Source of the DNA: Blasia pusilla
Lineage: Eukaryota > Marchantiophyta > Marchantiopsida > Blasiales
DNA length: 64,000 nt
NCBI GenBank assembly: GCA_050084515.1
Contig: CM114274.1
Coordinates: 34,534,001-34,598,000, forward strand
Reading direction: 5' to 3'
Within the stretch, counting starts at the first letter, position 1. Every line of letters begins with the position of its first letter. Positions 1-11,860 of the stretch are shown here, one piece after another. A program made the position numbers and the translations under genes. Below the pieces are notes generated by a model. The model saw only the letters and a program-made list of their open reading frames with translations, was not told where the DNA came from and ran no database searches.

Positions 1-2205
1 CCTCCTCCGATTGTAAACCCCATTTCTCCTATGCCTTGGTTCACTCTACCTTGTGGAGGTATGATCTGGCCACAAGTTCACCATGGCAACTTTTCCAGTT
101 TTCTCATTACCTCAACTTGAATAAGAAAGAATATTGGAAATTTCAAGGATTTGAGGAGTTTACAAAGTGTCTACAAAGTTAGACAAACAAGAATCAAAGT
201 CCCATTTTTTTCTCTGGAGTGGTCGTTTTACCCCCCTCTCCCTTTGATACAAGTGGTTGAACTTGGAGAAATTTGAAATTCCCTTAGTAGTGTGCTCATG
301 ATGGTTACATGCTCACTTTGGCATGTGATCACTTTGAGGCCGAATAGGGGAAACTTAAGTGCTAAAGGAGATCCCCAATATGCGCCAAAGTAGTGTCTTG
401 GTATGGTTTGATACGGTATACACTCTTGCTTGTACTTGTAGAACACCCTACGGGCCATAGGATTAGCTCTCAAAGTCATGGTGTCACATTTCTTGATACC
501 AATGTGTAGATCTTTAAAGGTCTTTGCCCAAATTGTCAATTCACCCATGACCCACAAGAGTTTTCAAAGTGAAGTTTAAATTTTGCAATATCTTTGGCAA
601 ATTGAAATTTAGAGTAACCTATAACCCTATATCCTTTATTGTGCACAAGTAGTCATAGATTACAATTCAATTCTCCCCTTATGGAAAAAGTAATCAAAAC
701 CAATTTTCACCCGCAACAACCAAACATGTGGATATTAACTAGAATAATGAAGTGGTGTATAAGATTAAAACTAAAAAATCAAATAATTGGGAAGAGGATA
801 AATCATATCTTTACATTGTAAACTTAAATTTAAGGAGGTCTAGGTTGTGGCCTACGACAATTCATAAGGGAGGGCATTGTTTTTTACCCAATGCCCTCCC
901 TTATGAACTGTCGTAGGCCACAACCTGGGTAAGGGTAAGAACATCCCCATTGTCAATGGGGATTACAAACATCCCAATTACACTTATATATCTCATAGTT
1001 ACACAAACATGAAAAATGGATTGTAAGAAGTAGGATCCACATTTATAATTGATGATGGAACGCAAAAAAAATTGAATGGGATTATAAAAGGAGAGGAGAC
1101 TGGAAAAAAATATGATACACATAAACAAGTGAAATAAATGGAAAAAAAAAGGAAAATAAGACCCACATGATTAAATCCTTCCATAAGACAAACATAAATT
1201 CACACATACGACAAAAGTAAATTCACACATATGGAGATATCCACACACATGGGTTTTATCCATATGCAACCTTCAACCATCTCACGTGTCAATTCAATCC
1301 CAACGATGTTGGTGGAAATACATCAAAACAGTGAATACCAAGGCCAATCCGCAACTCCCACTTGAAGAGCAAAACCTCACGAAGAAATGAGTCACAAGCC
1401 TTTTGAATACTATAAATGCAATGCAGGTCATGGATCCTTTCTTTCCCTTATAAATCCTCATAATATAGATGAATTGACCCTTTCCGGGAGATGAAACCCT
1501 AGTATTTGGTATGATTTCAAAGAGGACGAGGCCTATATGAGATTTCACACATATACCTTCAATTCTTGACACAACTCCTAGAAGTATCCCTCATAATTAT
1601 TGGAACACCCCAAAATATCCTTCACAATCTTCCACCAATAGACTTGAAGGACCATAAGGGCATCACATTACATCTCAAAAAATCCACACATCGTGATCAC
1701 ATACAATCACATGATCCATCATTTAGGGATGGAAGTTTATTTTGATTATATCATGCTTCTTATTATAGAATTATATCATCTTTTCTTATTTCCTGCAGGG
1801 AAGTTGATAAAATGAGTCATGCACACAAATCACTTGATATCGCCAGTATTAGTCAACAATCTCGTTGATATAGCTTTTACAGCATTAAAAAATGTCTCAG
1901 AAAGTCCCCTAGTAAAAAACATGACGAGAATGCTGCCTAACCTCCTGCACTCGCTGACTCAAAAAATAAGGAGAAGTAAGTCCTCATACTAGATTTCTAC
2001 TTTGAGAATATCCAGTAGGAGGGGTTTGTATCCGTAAAGGAACGCACTGCGCCATCTCTCTACAAATCACAGACCCCAACAGGAAAAGGGACACATGCAG
2101 CACTTGATAAAAAAGTGTTTCCTGGTGTGTACTTGCTGAATTGTAAGCGGCCAGAATCCGTTGAGCTGGATGAATACAGGAAGTTGCAATACAACTTAAG
2201 GTTCG
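1..2205. other. gene-free AT-rich flank
   Basis: I see no convincing gene in this stretch. The open frames here are short, low in complexity and match nothing I recognise. The only strong structure is the hairpin at 842-926. The part from about 2100 to 2205 lies downstream of the carrier gene stop on the minus strand and probably holds its 3' untranslated region. Confidence 0.6.
842..926. repeat. 38-bp near-perfect inverted repeat, 9-nt loop
   Basis: The left arm is 842-879 and the right arm 889-926. They are reverse complements with one mismatch (A against G in the middle of the arm). The loop 880-888 is T-rich. A transcript of either strand would fold into a long stem. It could be a microRNA or siRNA hairpin precursor, a foldback element, or a short inverted duplication left by template switching. 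No terminal target duplication or coding content is evident. Confidence 0.85.
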
Positions 2206-5051
2206 TTACCTGCTGTAGAGAAGAGCAGCTTGTACAGCTGTATGATATGTAAGAACGAGGGCAAAAGTGCCAAGACCATGTTGCAATGCCCTTACACCTA
2301 CAGCCTTGCTTAAGAAAGGCCGATCGAAGGGACTCAGCCCTAGTATTCTCTCAAACCAGCTTCCTGGTGCCTTCCACTTCATAAGGGATCTTTCCATACT
2401 TAGATACTGCCAAAGAACAGCCAACAAATATCTGAGAATAATGTAGGGTTGTATGCATTTGCTAGTGTGGTCTCATGGAGCATAGGTCAAAAATCACACT
2501 CAAGCTCTCCACGATGGCTCCAAGATATCCATAAGCAAAGACCATGAGTCATACATCTCCCTGCATGGTGGGAGAAAATTCAACCCACCATGGGTTGTAA
2601 ATTTGTTTCGCCTTAGTTCTAAAAGCGATGGATCTACCAGGCACCTTTGAAAGTTACCAAACTTGATGTTTTCCCAAGAAATGAGTTGCTACTGTAGATT
2701 GCCCTAAGGCATGAATGGAAGCTTTGACTTGAGGTGCAATCTTCGATTTGTGCTGGTGGATACACCTCCAGGAAGGTATGTTTAGACTGAAAGCTACAGA
2801 CTGAAGATAGTGCAATACTTGATCACTTAGGATCTATTAGCATTAGCACTGACCCTCGACAAATAGGCCACATTTCTGGAGGGCATGGATGTTACCTTTG
2901 GAACAACAGTCGCTTGTGATCTGGTCTTAGCTGAGTCAAAAGAATGTGATGCCGTGGCTGCAAATGATGCAGCTACTGCTGCAGTTATACTTAGCTGCCC
3001 AGGAGACGAAGGGCCAACTTCTTCCCAAGAGCTGTCAACCCGCCATAACGTAAAGGTTTGTCAGAGCATAAATACAAGTCCCTGTCCCATTGGAAAATCT
3101 GGTGTCAACCATCATTCAATCTTATTGTATTTTATGTGTAGCAATGATGGAGTGGTTCAACTTCTCTTGCGTCAGGCAGACTGTAGAGCCAAATTTCTGG
3201 TCGTCTCATTTGATTTACTTATTCAGATAAATGATGTAAGGAGACGAAAAGAGAGATGAACAATAACCTTGTCATTTCTAGTGGCATACAATCATGAAAG
3301 GACTTCTCTTACTGCCATGTAGCAGTGAAGTTACTGTTGCTTCAAGTTTTCATGCACTCACAAGACAATATACGGAATTTGCCTGGTGTATAGAGAGATT
3401 GAGAATGAACTTGGACCTTGGAGGAGGATCCATACTGTATGCCTTCCACTCTGATGCAAGATCATCAAGATATTGCCAGCCACAGAAGAAGAAGCCACCA
3501 TACATGGCATCCCTGTACAGCCCAGGACGAAGTGCCTTCCAAAGTACCGTCCAACCTTCCAAGTTTACTGCTCCTCTAAGGCCCCCCACATCTTTGACAA
3601 GTGGTGGCTGTCCAGATCCTGTGGCTAACCAGGGATACTCTTTGAATGCAGCAACAATGTCAATAGAGTGCGAAGGTAATGAAGACAAGGAACGCCTAAC
3701 TCGGTCCCAATGAGCACTACTGGGTCCATGGCCTATATTGTTGGCCGGAGTTTTGAATGACTTCAGGAATGAAAATCCCCCTTGCTCTTTGTGACAAACA
3801 GTAGTTGCGCTGGTAACCTGTGCCCGGACTTTGAGGAAATCAAAAGGTGTAACAACAAATGATTCAACAGCACCCGCTGCTAAACCAGAAAGAAAAGCCT
3901 CTGATAGACTGACATAGTTTTCACCCCGACCATCTGCACATCACATGAAACCATTGTATCGATGAGAACTGTCACCCTAGAAATGACGAAAGAATTTGAA
4001 AACCTTCGTTCATTTTCATTTGCTGTGTGAAATGGTGACAAATTTCAATGCCCAAGACTGTACTAAACCAGGTGGTGAAAATACACAATTGCCCAGTTCT
4101 TAGGCAGACTTGAAAGATCTGCTTTCGCGTGGTATAATATTCCAGGGACAAGCTTCTATGACACAAGAAAGAAGCCTCAAGAAGGATACAAACGTGAATG
4201 TCGGAGATTATGAAACGAGATTGTGAGCTTGCAGAGTATGACATACTATCAAAGCTTCTTGCGAATCCAAACACAACTTTACAGTTCCCTCCGCAGCCTT
4301 GCAGATCCGGTACCTGAGAAGAATGCTGTCATCAGTTCATAGACTCCAAATCGTGCACCCAGAGTTGGAAGCCTTCCAAGCAGCTGCCAGCCTACACCTC
4401 CATAGAGTCCTGGACGACAATTTGGTTAGCTTGTTAGCAACAGTTCAACTCGACGATCCCTTTGTCGCCTGCTACTTGCAACCCAAACAGAGCGCTGAGG
4501 AACTAATTTGCAGGTCCACATGAGACTCTAGACAGCTAAGTGGATACATAAACAAAGTTTTGTCCACTCGAGTAGCTACAAGGAGCACCTGCAAACCCAG
4601 AGGATGCTTGAATTCCTTTAACCACAGCTGGTACGTCCAAGCTCTTTCCTGCATTCGCATTCACCTGCTACAAAAATTCAGTAGGTATAGACCAGAGTAC
4701 AAGACCTTGGGCAAATTCCAGAGTATGTCGGACGGAACGATTTAATTACTGCAGAAATTGAAGCACGTGTGGCCATAAATCTTGCGAATTGGAAGGGAGG
4801 TGAATGAAAATTGACGCATTTGGATCAGGCACAGAGAGACTGCAATCACATTAAGGAGTGCCACAGAGAGTGAGAGTGAGGGTGAGAGAGAGAGAGAGAG
4901 AGAGATACAAACAGACCTGGAGGAGCGTTTTGAGCGTGTCGATCGGGTAAAAGCAGGCTGTTTCGATGGCGATTGCTCCTAGCACAGCGCCCCCATGCCT
5001 AGCGAAAAGCGCTGTCCGGGACTCTCCCGATGCATGCGGCGAGCTCGCCAT
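2206..5051 (-). CDS. mitochondrial carrier family protein (six exons)
   Basis: This is a solute carrier of the mitochondrial carrier family, predicted in the inner mitochondrial membrane. Exons, 5' to 3' on the minus strand: 5051-4917, 4664-4589, 4409-4314, 3933-3417, 3031-2896, 2406-2206. They total 1161 nt, 386 residues plus stop. All introns are GT-AG and all phases close. The first carrier signature is PIDTLKTLLQ (from residue 36). The second is PFDFLKVRAQ (from residue 132). The third is degenerate, SFDSAKTRSQ (from residue 305), with Ser in place of the usual Pro. A long loop separates repeats 2 and 3, which the plant At4g15010-like subgroup also shows, and most exon joins match that subgroup as I remember it. 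The substrate is unknown. A GA/CT tract lies just inside intron 1. A donor-like CAG/GTAACG overlaps the stop codon, so an alternative 3' end is possible. Confidence 0.88.
4884..4905. repeat. GA/CT microsatellite in intron 1 of the carrier gene
   Basis: A GA dinucleotide tract, CT on the gene strand, begins a few bases inside the first intron and is preceded by imperfect GAG-rich sequence. The same placement recurs in other genes of this window. Confidence 0.9.
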
Positions 5052-6107
5052 CGTCGCCCCCCACAGCTACAACGCTCTTGGTGTCGAATCAACTAACTGA
5101 ACGATTACTAAAACGTCGAGAATTCATCGCACTTCTGCATACAAATCACGACATCACAACCTCAATCCTGCCATGCCATCCGGCGGGCCACACCACGCGA
5201 GACAGTACAATTCCTGCAACCGATGAGATGAAAATGCTCATCCGCATCATATCTTCATCTCGCTCTGAAATGAATCGATTTTTGAGCACGCTCCTCAACA
5301 ATGGTGTGGCGTGGGGGGAGTTCATAACATCTTAATGAAACCTGCCGGAGAGCTTTGTTTGGGCTTATCGCTCAGCCATATGAGGGCTTTGATTTGAGTT
5401 CTCAATAGAAACCGTTGAATTCCAAGCTCACATCCTGAAAAGAGCCTTCAACCTAATGTAAGGAAGAGGTGATATAACTACGAGAAGTGGGTTTTGAGCC
5501 GCGGCGTCTTTGTAGTCTTTGCATGAGATTGTAAGAATTAGTAGAAAAACAACTGATCTATAGCGAGCGCCCTTAGACTTTTAATTTCCCTTCTCCTTTG
5601 GAAACTCATTTGGGGCTTCCATTTAGGGATTAACGTCCACAAGCTTAAGCCTTATATGTCGAGCTCCCATGGTAGGAGTGGTTCACTTCGTTGTCACATA
5701 TGACACTCACACATAGAGTTCCTGCCAGATTTGTTTCAGATTATTAGATTGAGTTTGAGTTGGGTTCCGTGTTGGGTAGTTGTCATTTTCTTTTTGCATT
5801 CTATTGTGCATTTGTCAATTTATTTATTTTGGAAAGTTATTACTTTTTTTGAAGTGTTATTATAATAAAGTGGATTTCTCCTATATCGATTTTTTGAGGC
5901 AATCAAACTAGTGCTCAATTTAGAATTCATCAAGGCATGTTAGAGGCCCGTCAAATTAGAGGTCCATTTGAATCCATGATGGATATTCTTAATTTGGGAA
6001 AGGCATGGGGATTAATGAATTCTTCTAACTTCTAACTGTCCAATAAATTTCAATAGATAGGGTAAACTTACTAGTTCGGGTAAGTTACTAGTTTTACTAT
6101 AGTTGAC
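5052..6107. other. intergenic region upstream of the carrier gene
   Basis: The left end should contain the promoter and 5' untranslated region of the minus-strand carrier gene, whose ATG is at 5051. The short open frame at 5030-5335 overlaps that first exon on the other strand and has no recognisable features. From about 5450 to 6107 the sequence is AT-rich and I see nothing in it. At about 6108 homology to the retrotransposon family begins abruptly. Confidence 0.5.
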
Positions 6108-6975
6108 TAGTGAGAGGTAGCGTCAAGCATGCCATATGCCATCCTCTCGAACATCCATCACAGACTAGCATGGTGTCTGCACCACAGGCAGAACCACGCA
6201 ACATACATCGTAAGCCTGCAGAAACTACTGCTAAGCTCGGATCAACTGTACCATCAATATTAGGAATGTGACATGGCGCACAGTTACGCACATGGTCCTT
6301 CCAAATCATACCATCGTGTCCCTCCAATAAGGGAACACCAGATGGCAAAACCTCACGCACTCTCAAGATATTGCGCCCTCTAATCACATCCAACATTGTG
6401 GGTGTCGTCTACTGCAAGTAGACATAGTCTCCATGATGAAACCTTGGAATAGTAGGTCGATAACCACCTTTCCAAATAGTCGCATACCTCAACGTATCCC
6501 GATGTTGCGCAATCGCCAAGTTCTCAAACGTCATGGACATCACTCTCTAAAACAACTCAGCCCTCTGAGAACATGCTCGCATCCATACACCAGGGTCATC
6601 AAGGTTCAATACCTCACCAAAATCTCGACGAATGGCCGCACGTAAATCAGGCTCTCGGCCATAAAGCAACAAGTACGGTGAGAAAGATGTTAAGGATGCT
6701 TCCCTGTTGAATCTGTATACCATCGCCAACCACTATAACTAGAGATCTCAATCTTCTAGGTGATCTCTCTGCAAACCATACTTGCGCAATCCTCTCTTCA
6801 CCGTCTGCACAACCCTCTCCGCTAGTCCATCCGCCTCTCGATGGTCTCAAGAAGTGGTGCGGTGGTCGATCAGCGCCTCATCACACACGGGCTAAAACTC
6901 CGTACCCTGGTTTGTCAACACCTCAACTGGATGATGTGCACCGTAATGACTCAACACTCGATCTAGGAAGGCATA
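6108..6975 (-). pseudogene. element 1 integrase C-terminal part with PHD finger remnant
   Basis: Minus-strand frames in 6097-6850 match the integrase C-terminal region of element 3, including the run RFNREASLTSFSPYLLLYGR and the PHD segment MLVCDGCSRGWHMACL. The PHD finger is cut short at about 6108. The upper end stops at the insertion point of element 2. The rest of the same integrase resumes at 13954, with CATA at both junctions. Several frame changes make this a pseudogene. Confidence 0.85.
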
Positions 6976-7621
6976 TGTCGTGCGTATACACATCGCTACA
7001 CAACATACATCGCTATCACCGAACACACACACAAACACGCACGATCCCATGCTAACTCATGGCATCCAAACAACGAGACAAGAAGTACCAAAATATCTCC
7101 AATAAAGTAAGATCTAATCTCTCTCTACACAATATCACACCATAGCTCTCAAAGGTGTGCACTCTCTCTCTCATGTCAAACCAAACCCACTCTCCTAATG
7201 AGAGGCTTGGGTTACACTCATAAGGCAAGGGACCATAGCTCCGCCGCCTCATGCCAAGAGGTTCAAAAAAGAGAGAATGAGCTCTCAAGCTCTCTCTCCA
7301 TGGGATATATACCCCTCCCCTCTCCCAAACTCTCTCCATGGTAACCTATTCTCCCAAGTCACCTCCTTGGCTCTTGACCTGATGTAGGAGGTCAAGGGCC
7401 ACTTACCAAAAATAGAAAGTCGATCATATACTCAAAATGGTACTTACCTAAAATAGTAAGTTCCTCAATATGGCTCCAAATGAGCCAAAACGAAGGGGAA
7501 ACCTACTCTCTCAGGTTTTCCCGGGGCATCAGCAGGTCATCCTCGACCTCCTAGGTCTGTCCTCCACTACTCTTGAAGACGCTCTACTAGATCTCACCGA
7601 TCTATCGTAAAAGACGTGACA
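6976..7621 (-). repeat. outer terminal repeat of element 2 (segments A and B)
   Basis: On the plus strand this runs from TGTCGTGCG to GACGTGACA. In the sense of the element it is B followed by A. Segment A is about 128 bp (6976-7103). Segment B is about 518 bp (7104-7621). This BA unit matches the two solo repeats at 40587-41206 and 41499-42166. Confidence 0.88.
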
Positions 7622-7764
7622 ACTATCGTACGCATACACATCGCTACACAACATACATCGTTGTCACCAAACACACACACAAACACGCACGATCCCATGC
7701 TAACTCATGACATCCAAACAACGAGATAAGAAGTACCAAAATATCTCCAATCGCCCCCCTAGCT
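7622..7764 (-). repeat. inner copy of segment A with adjacent polypurine tract
   Basis: Bases 7622-7751 repeat segment A of the outer repeat almost exactly, from the ATACACATCGC motif to ATATCTCCAAT. Immediately inside, 7751-7764 reads in sense as AGCTAGGGGGGCGA, a purine-rich tract suited to priming plus-strand DNA. That tract touches A, not B, which suggests that reverse transcription treats A-B as the LTR unit. Confidence 0.8.
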
Positions 7765-7951
7765 GGTGGTTAGGTCCCTCTAACTCCATATAGCCATCTA
7801 TCCCTACCTACCATGACATACATCTCTCAAACTCTAAGAGCAAGAAGGCCGAGTGCTCATGTGGCCCCATCGTTAGTCGCCTTCTTGTCATCCATGTCAG
7901 AGAAAAAGTCGGGATCGAAACCTACCTAGTATCTCCTCTATGTACATTTGG

Positions 7952-9185
7952 GACACATCCATCATCCCCGAGGAACCCTAGTGAGAGGTGGCGTCAGACA
8001 TGCCATATGCCAACCTCTCGAACAACCATCACAGACTAGCATCGTGGCCGCACCACGGGCAAAACCACACAACATACAACACAAGCCTACAGGAACTACT
8101 CCTAAGCTCGGATCCACTTTACCATCAATGTTAGGAAGGTGACATGGTGCACAATTATGCACATGGTCCTTCCATACCATATCATCGCGTCCCTCCGGCA
8201 AGAGAACATCGGATGGTAAAACGTCATGCACTCTCAAGATAGTGCATCCTGCAGTCACATCCAACGTCGTCGGTGTCGTCTGCTGCAAGTAGACATAATC
8301 TCCCTGATGAAACCTCCGGATAGTTGGTCGATAACCACCACCCCGAATAGTCGCATACTTCAACGTATCCTGATGTTGCGCAATCACCAAGTTCTCGAGC
8401 ACCATGGGCATCACTCTCCGAAACAACTCAGCCCTTGAGAACATGCTCGCATCCATACATCTGGGTCATCAAGGTCTAGCACCTCACCAGCATCTCGACA
8501 AATGGCCGCAGGTAAATCTAGCTCTCGGTCATAAAGTAGCAAGTACGGTGAAAAAACGCTAAGGATGCATGTATGCTGAATCTATATCCTATCGCCAACC
8601 AGGGCAACAAGAGGTCCCAATCTCCTAGGTGACCTCTTTGCAAGCCATACTTGCGTAAACCCCTCTTCACCGTCTGCACAACTCTCTCCGCTAATCCATC
8701 CGCCTTGGGATGATCTCACGAAGTCATACGATGGTCGATGAGCGCCTGATCACACAAGGCCTGGAACTCACCGCGAAACTCGGTACCCTGGTCTATCAAC
8801 ACCTCAGACGGTGCACCATAATGACTCAGTACTCTGTCAAGGAAGGCATAAGCTACTTCCTCACTCGCTTTGTCAAGAAATGCAACCAACTCGATCCACT
8901 TCGAGAAGTGCTCGACCATCACCAACACATAACGATTGTGACGCTCCATCAAAGGCAAAGGTCCTGCAAAATCCAAACTCCATCTATACCCTAAGCCCAT
9001 GATCGGTAATGGATGCAACTGTGGAGTCGGAGCATTGAACGATGCTCAGACCCGATCACACACCATGCACTTGGCAACAAACTTCTGAATGTCAGTGTGC
9101 ATGCCTCGCCACCAATACTGAATTTTGAGCAAGTTGTACGTCCGCTTCATCCCAAAGTGACCCAACTCTTCATGGGAACGGCTAC
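7952..9185 (-). pseudogene. integrase with C-terminal PHD finger (element 2)
   Basis: In sense the segment begins with the HHCC zinc region (HEELGHFGMK ... CMVCDRV, about 9240-9046). It continues with the catalytic core (SLDFAGPL, then LIDQGTEFRGEF, about 9018-8716). It ends with the integrase C-terminal domain and a PHD finger (MLVCDGCSRGWHMACL, about 8060-8010). Frames change near 9046, 8716 and 8456, so it is broken. At about 9180 the coding sequence jumps directly into leader-type DNA. RNase H, reverse transcriptase, methyltransferase, protease and gag are all absent from this copy. Confidence 0.82.
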
Positions 9186-10285
9186 GAACGGCACGGCCCT
9201 CGATGGTGGGATGCGGCACTCGGCGGCATACCATTCTCAATCAATAATAATCCCACACTCTGCTCTACAATGACGGTGCGGCTCTGCGATCGAGACGGTG
9301 CGGTGCGGCCACGAGCGGCACGGCGCGGCAATCGGCGGCGCGTTGCGGCTACGGGCGTCCGCGACGCGATCTTGGATCGTCGTCGAGCGGCTACCAATCA
9401 CAACATAGCAGCATGAAATCAAAACTCAAACACCATAACCGGAGGTCATCTGCCATCACTGGTTGATGAAGAAACTGCAATGACGGTGGCGGCCAAAACA
9501 AAGTACGTGGTGGCGACGCAAGTCAAGGAATCAACGAACGTCGTGGAAGACCCTCCACTCCGTAATGGCGGCAATGGCACCCAAAGGGTGGACAATGGAC
9601 GGTGGATCGTTGACAGTGATGGTTGACCACTGATGGTGACGGCCGACCGATGACGGTGATGGTTGACCGTTGACGGTGACAGTTTACCATCGACCGTTGA
9701 TGGTGACTATGATGGCGACGGCCGCTGCCGGTGTGGCGGCTGATTTAGGGTTTGCACAATTTAACCCTAAAAATTGCCTAGCAATGGCAGATTTACAAGA
9801 TTGACCATAACTTTTTGCTCGCAACTCCAAATTGTGCACTATTTGTTGCACAACGTGCAAAGCTTCACGATCTACACTAGCATCAAAAAATATTTAGAAT
9901 CGGACATTTCAGTAAAAACTGACGGGGACTGTCGTAAAGCCCAATGTCTCTTTCTCCTACAAAAAATTCGGCAGCGCTCCTGCGTTGATTTCTCCCAACG
10001 AAAATTGACATCTGTAAAAATACAAATCAGCAAGCTACATGGTGCTCCCGAGAGCACCAGCATAGGGCAACCCGCCCCCATACTCAATCCCTATCAGAAA
10101 TTGGGCAGCGCTTCCGCGCGCCACTCTTCCACACGAAAAATCGGCAAATGCAAAGAATAATGAAAGCAGCCCTTGCTCCGGTGAGCACTCCCATGAGCCG
10201 CTGAACGGGGAACACGGTCCCCAACCTGCAAAAATAGGGAGTGACCAGCGAGCTCCCCCATGAAGCTCTCTCACTCTCTCATTCT
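9186..10285 (-). other. untranslated leader of element 2 (first copy)
   Basis: This is non-coding leader sequence shared with the three other leaders in the window. It contains a GC-rich CGGC/GCGGC block (9280-9380), a short minisatellite of TTGACCGTTGACGGTGAC type (about 9590-9720), and a conserved hairpin GGTGCTC-ccga-GAGCACC at 10041-10058. Open frames here differ between copies, so I do not call a protein. Confidence 0.7.
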
Positions 10286-10806
10286 CTCTTTGTAAAGTAA
10301 GATCCAATCTCTCTCTCCACCATCTCACAACATAGCTCTCGAAGGTGTGCACTCTCTCTCATGTCAAACCAAACCCACTCTCCTAATGAGAGGCTTGGGT
10401 TACACTCACAAGGCGAGGTACCATAGCTCCGCCGCCTCATGCCAAGACGTTCAATAAAGAGAGAATGAGCTCTCAAACTCTCTCTCCTTGAGGTATACCC
10501 CTCCCCTCTCCCAAGCTCTCTCCATGGTAACCTATTCTCCCAAGTCACCTCCTTGGCTCTTGACCTGATGTAGGAGGTCAAGCGCCACTTACCAAAAATA
10601 GTAAGTCGATCATATATTCAAAATGATACTTACCTAAAATAGTAAGTTCCTCAATATGGCTCCAAATGAGCCGAAACGAAGGGAAAACCTGCTATCTCAG
10701 GTTTCCAAGGGCCTCAACAGGTCACCCTCGACCTACTGGGCGTGTCCTCCACTACTCATGAAGGCGCTCTATTAGATCCCACCAATCTATCCTAAAAGAC
10801 GTGACA
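10286..10806 (-). repeat. terminal segment B (internal copy in element 2)
   Basis: This B copy begins next to the leader at TTTGTAAAGTAAGATCC and ends at GTGACA (10801-10806). It lacks segment A. The next base begins gag sequence (CTGTGCCACGGG) homologous to element 3 near 36195, so this B copy sits directly against coding DNA of another element. Confidence 0.85.
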
Positions 10807-11860
10807 CTGTGCCACGGGCTCCCCGTATCCTTCCTGAGCTCGTGGTGCCACAATTGACCTATCTCGGAGTCCACGTTGCTGCACAGGTGGTGCAGCCAAT
10901 CGCGACTGCTCTCGCCCAGAACCCATGGTGGCTACGCTCTCCTCCGCCATATTGCGCTCAATGTTCTCGGCGGTCCTAAAAACATCTCTCAACGTAGAGG
11001 AGGTGTTCATAAGAAGCACCCCCTCCCGCACCAGTGGCCGTAGGGTGTGGTCCAGCATCGCATACCATAACTGGATAGCCTGAGCCTCTGTCACCATCTG
11101 AGTGACGTTGATCAACCAGCGCAAGCGAGTGTTAGCCTCACATAAACTCTCACCCGAGCGCCTCTGGAAGTTGTGGATGCTCCGCAACTTCTCTTTCCGT
11201 ACCCCCTGGTAGCTCGCCCTCAACTCAGCAAAGAACTCAACCACGGGGTTGAACCTGGGACGAACGCGACTAGATGGGGTGCAACTGCTCCAGTGCGAGT
11301 GATCCCTCCTAAAACATCACTAGTGGAAGAGGAAGTAGCCTCTCCTGACTCCTCCTCCTCATCTGGGAACGGCTCCGTCCATGACACATAGTGTGGGTCG
11401 TAGTAGAGTCGCCATGCCTCAATCTCCTGGCATATCTGTGGGAAGACTCATGGTAATCGTCCATGGGCGCCCCCTCTAAATGCTGGAACATACCGTTCCA
11501 TGCTGTAAACGGGTTGAACTCTCTAGAGTTCCTGGCCCGCTAGGAGTCGCACTAACTCCTAAACTCTGCTATGAAATCGTGCAACTCAATCGTACCTACT
11601 GCATCTGAAAACCTACGCGGTCCTCTACCCCGATCGTCCATCTCGTACATCCAACTCGTAGGACCACACAGAATGTGTGGCGATGTGCTCACAAACTCCT
11701 CTACACCCTCCCCCTCGTCTGACGATGACACATAAGGAGGTCGAGGTGGTCCATGAAGTGAAGACCCTCGGAACCTCACGCCACTCTACATAAAACCTCT
11801 AGAGCTACTCTCGGGTTCACCACCTCGCCTCTCAAAGTCCTGAACGGACGCCGTGATGAC
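10807..11860 (-). pseudogene. gag fragment (element 2)
   Basis: Minus-strand frames match the gag of elements 1 and 3: ETNTRLRWLINVTQMV-like sequence, LRDVFRTAENIERNMAEE, and the N-terminal segment with MFQHLEGAPMDDYHE and IELHDFIAEFRS. At least three frame changes and an in-frame stop interrupt it. The zinc-knuckle end is lost at the junction with the B segment at 10806. Confidence 0.8.
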
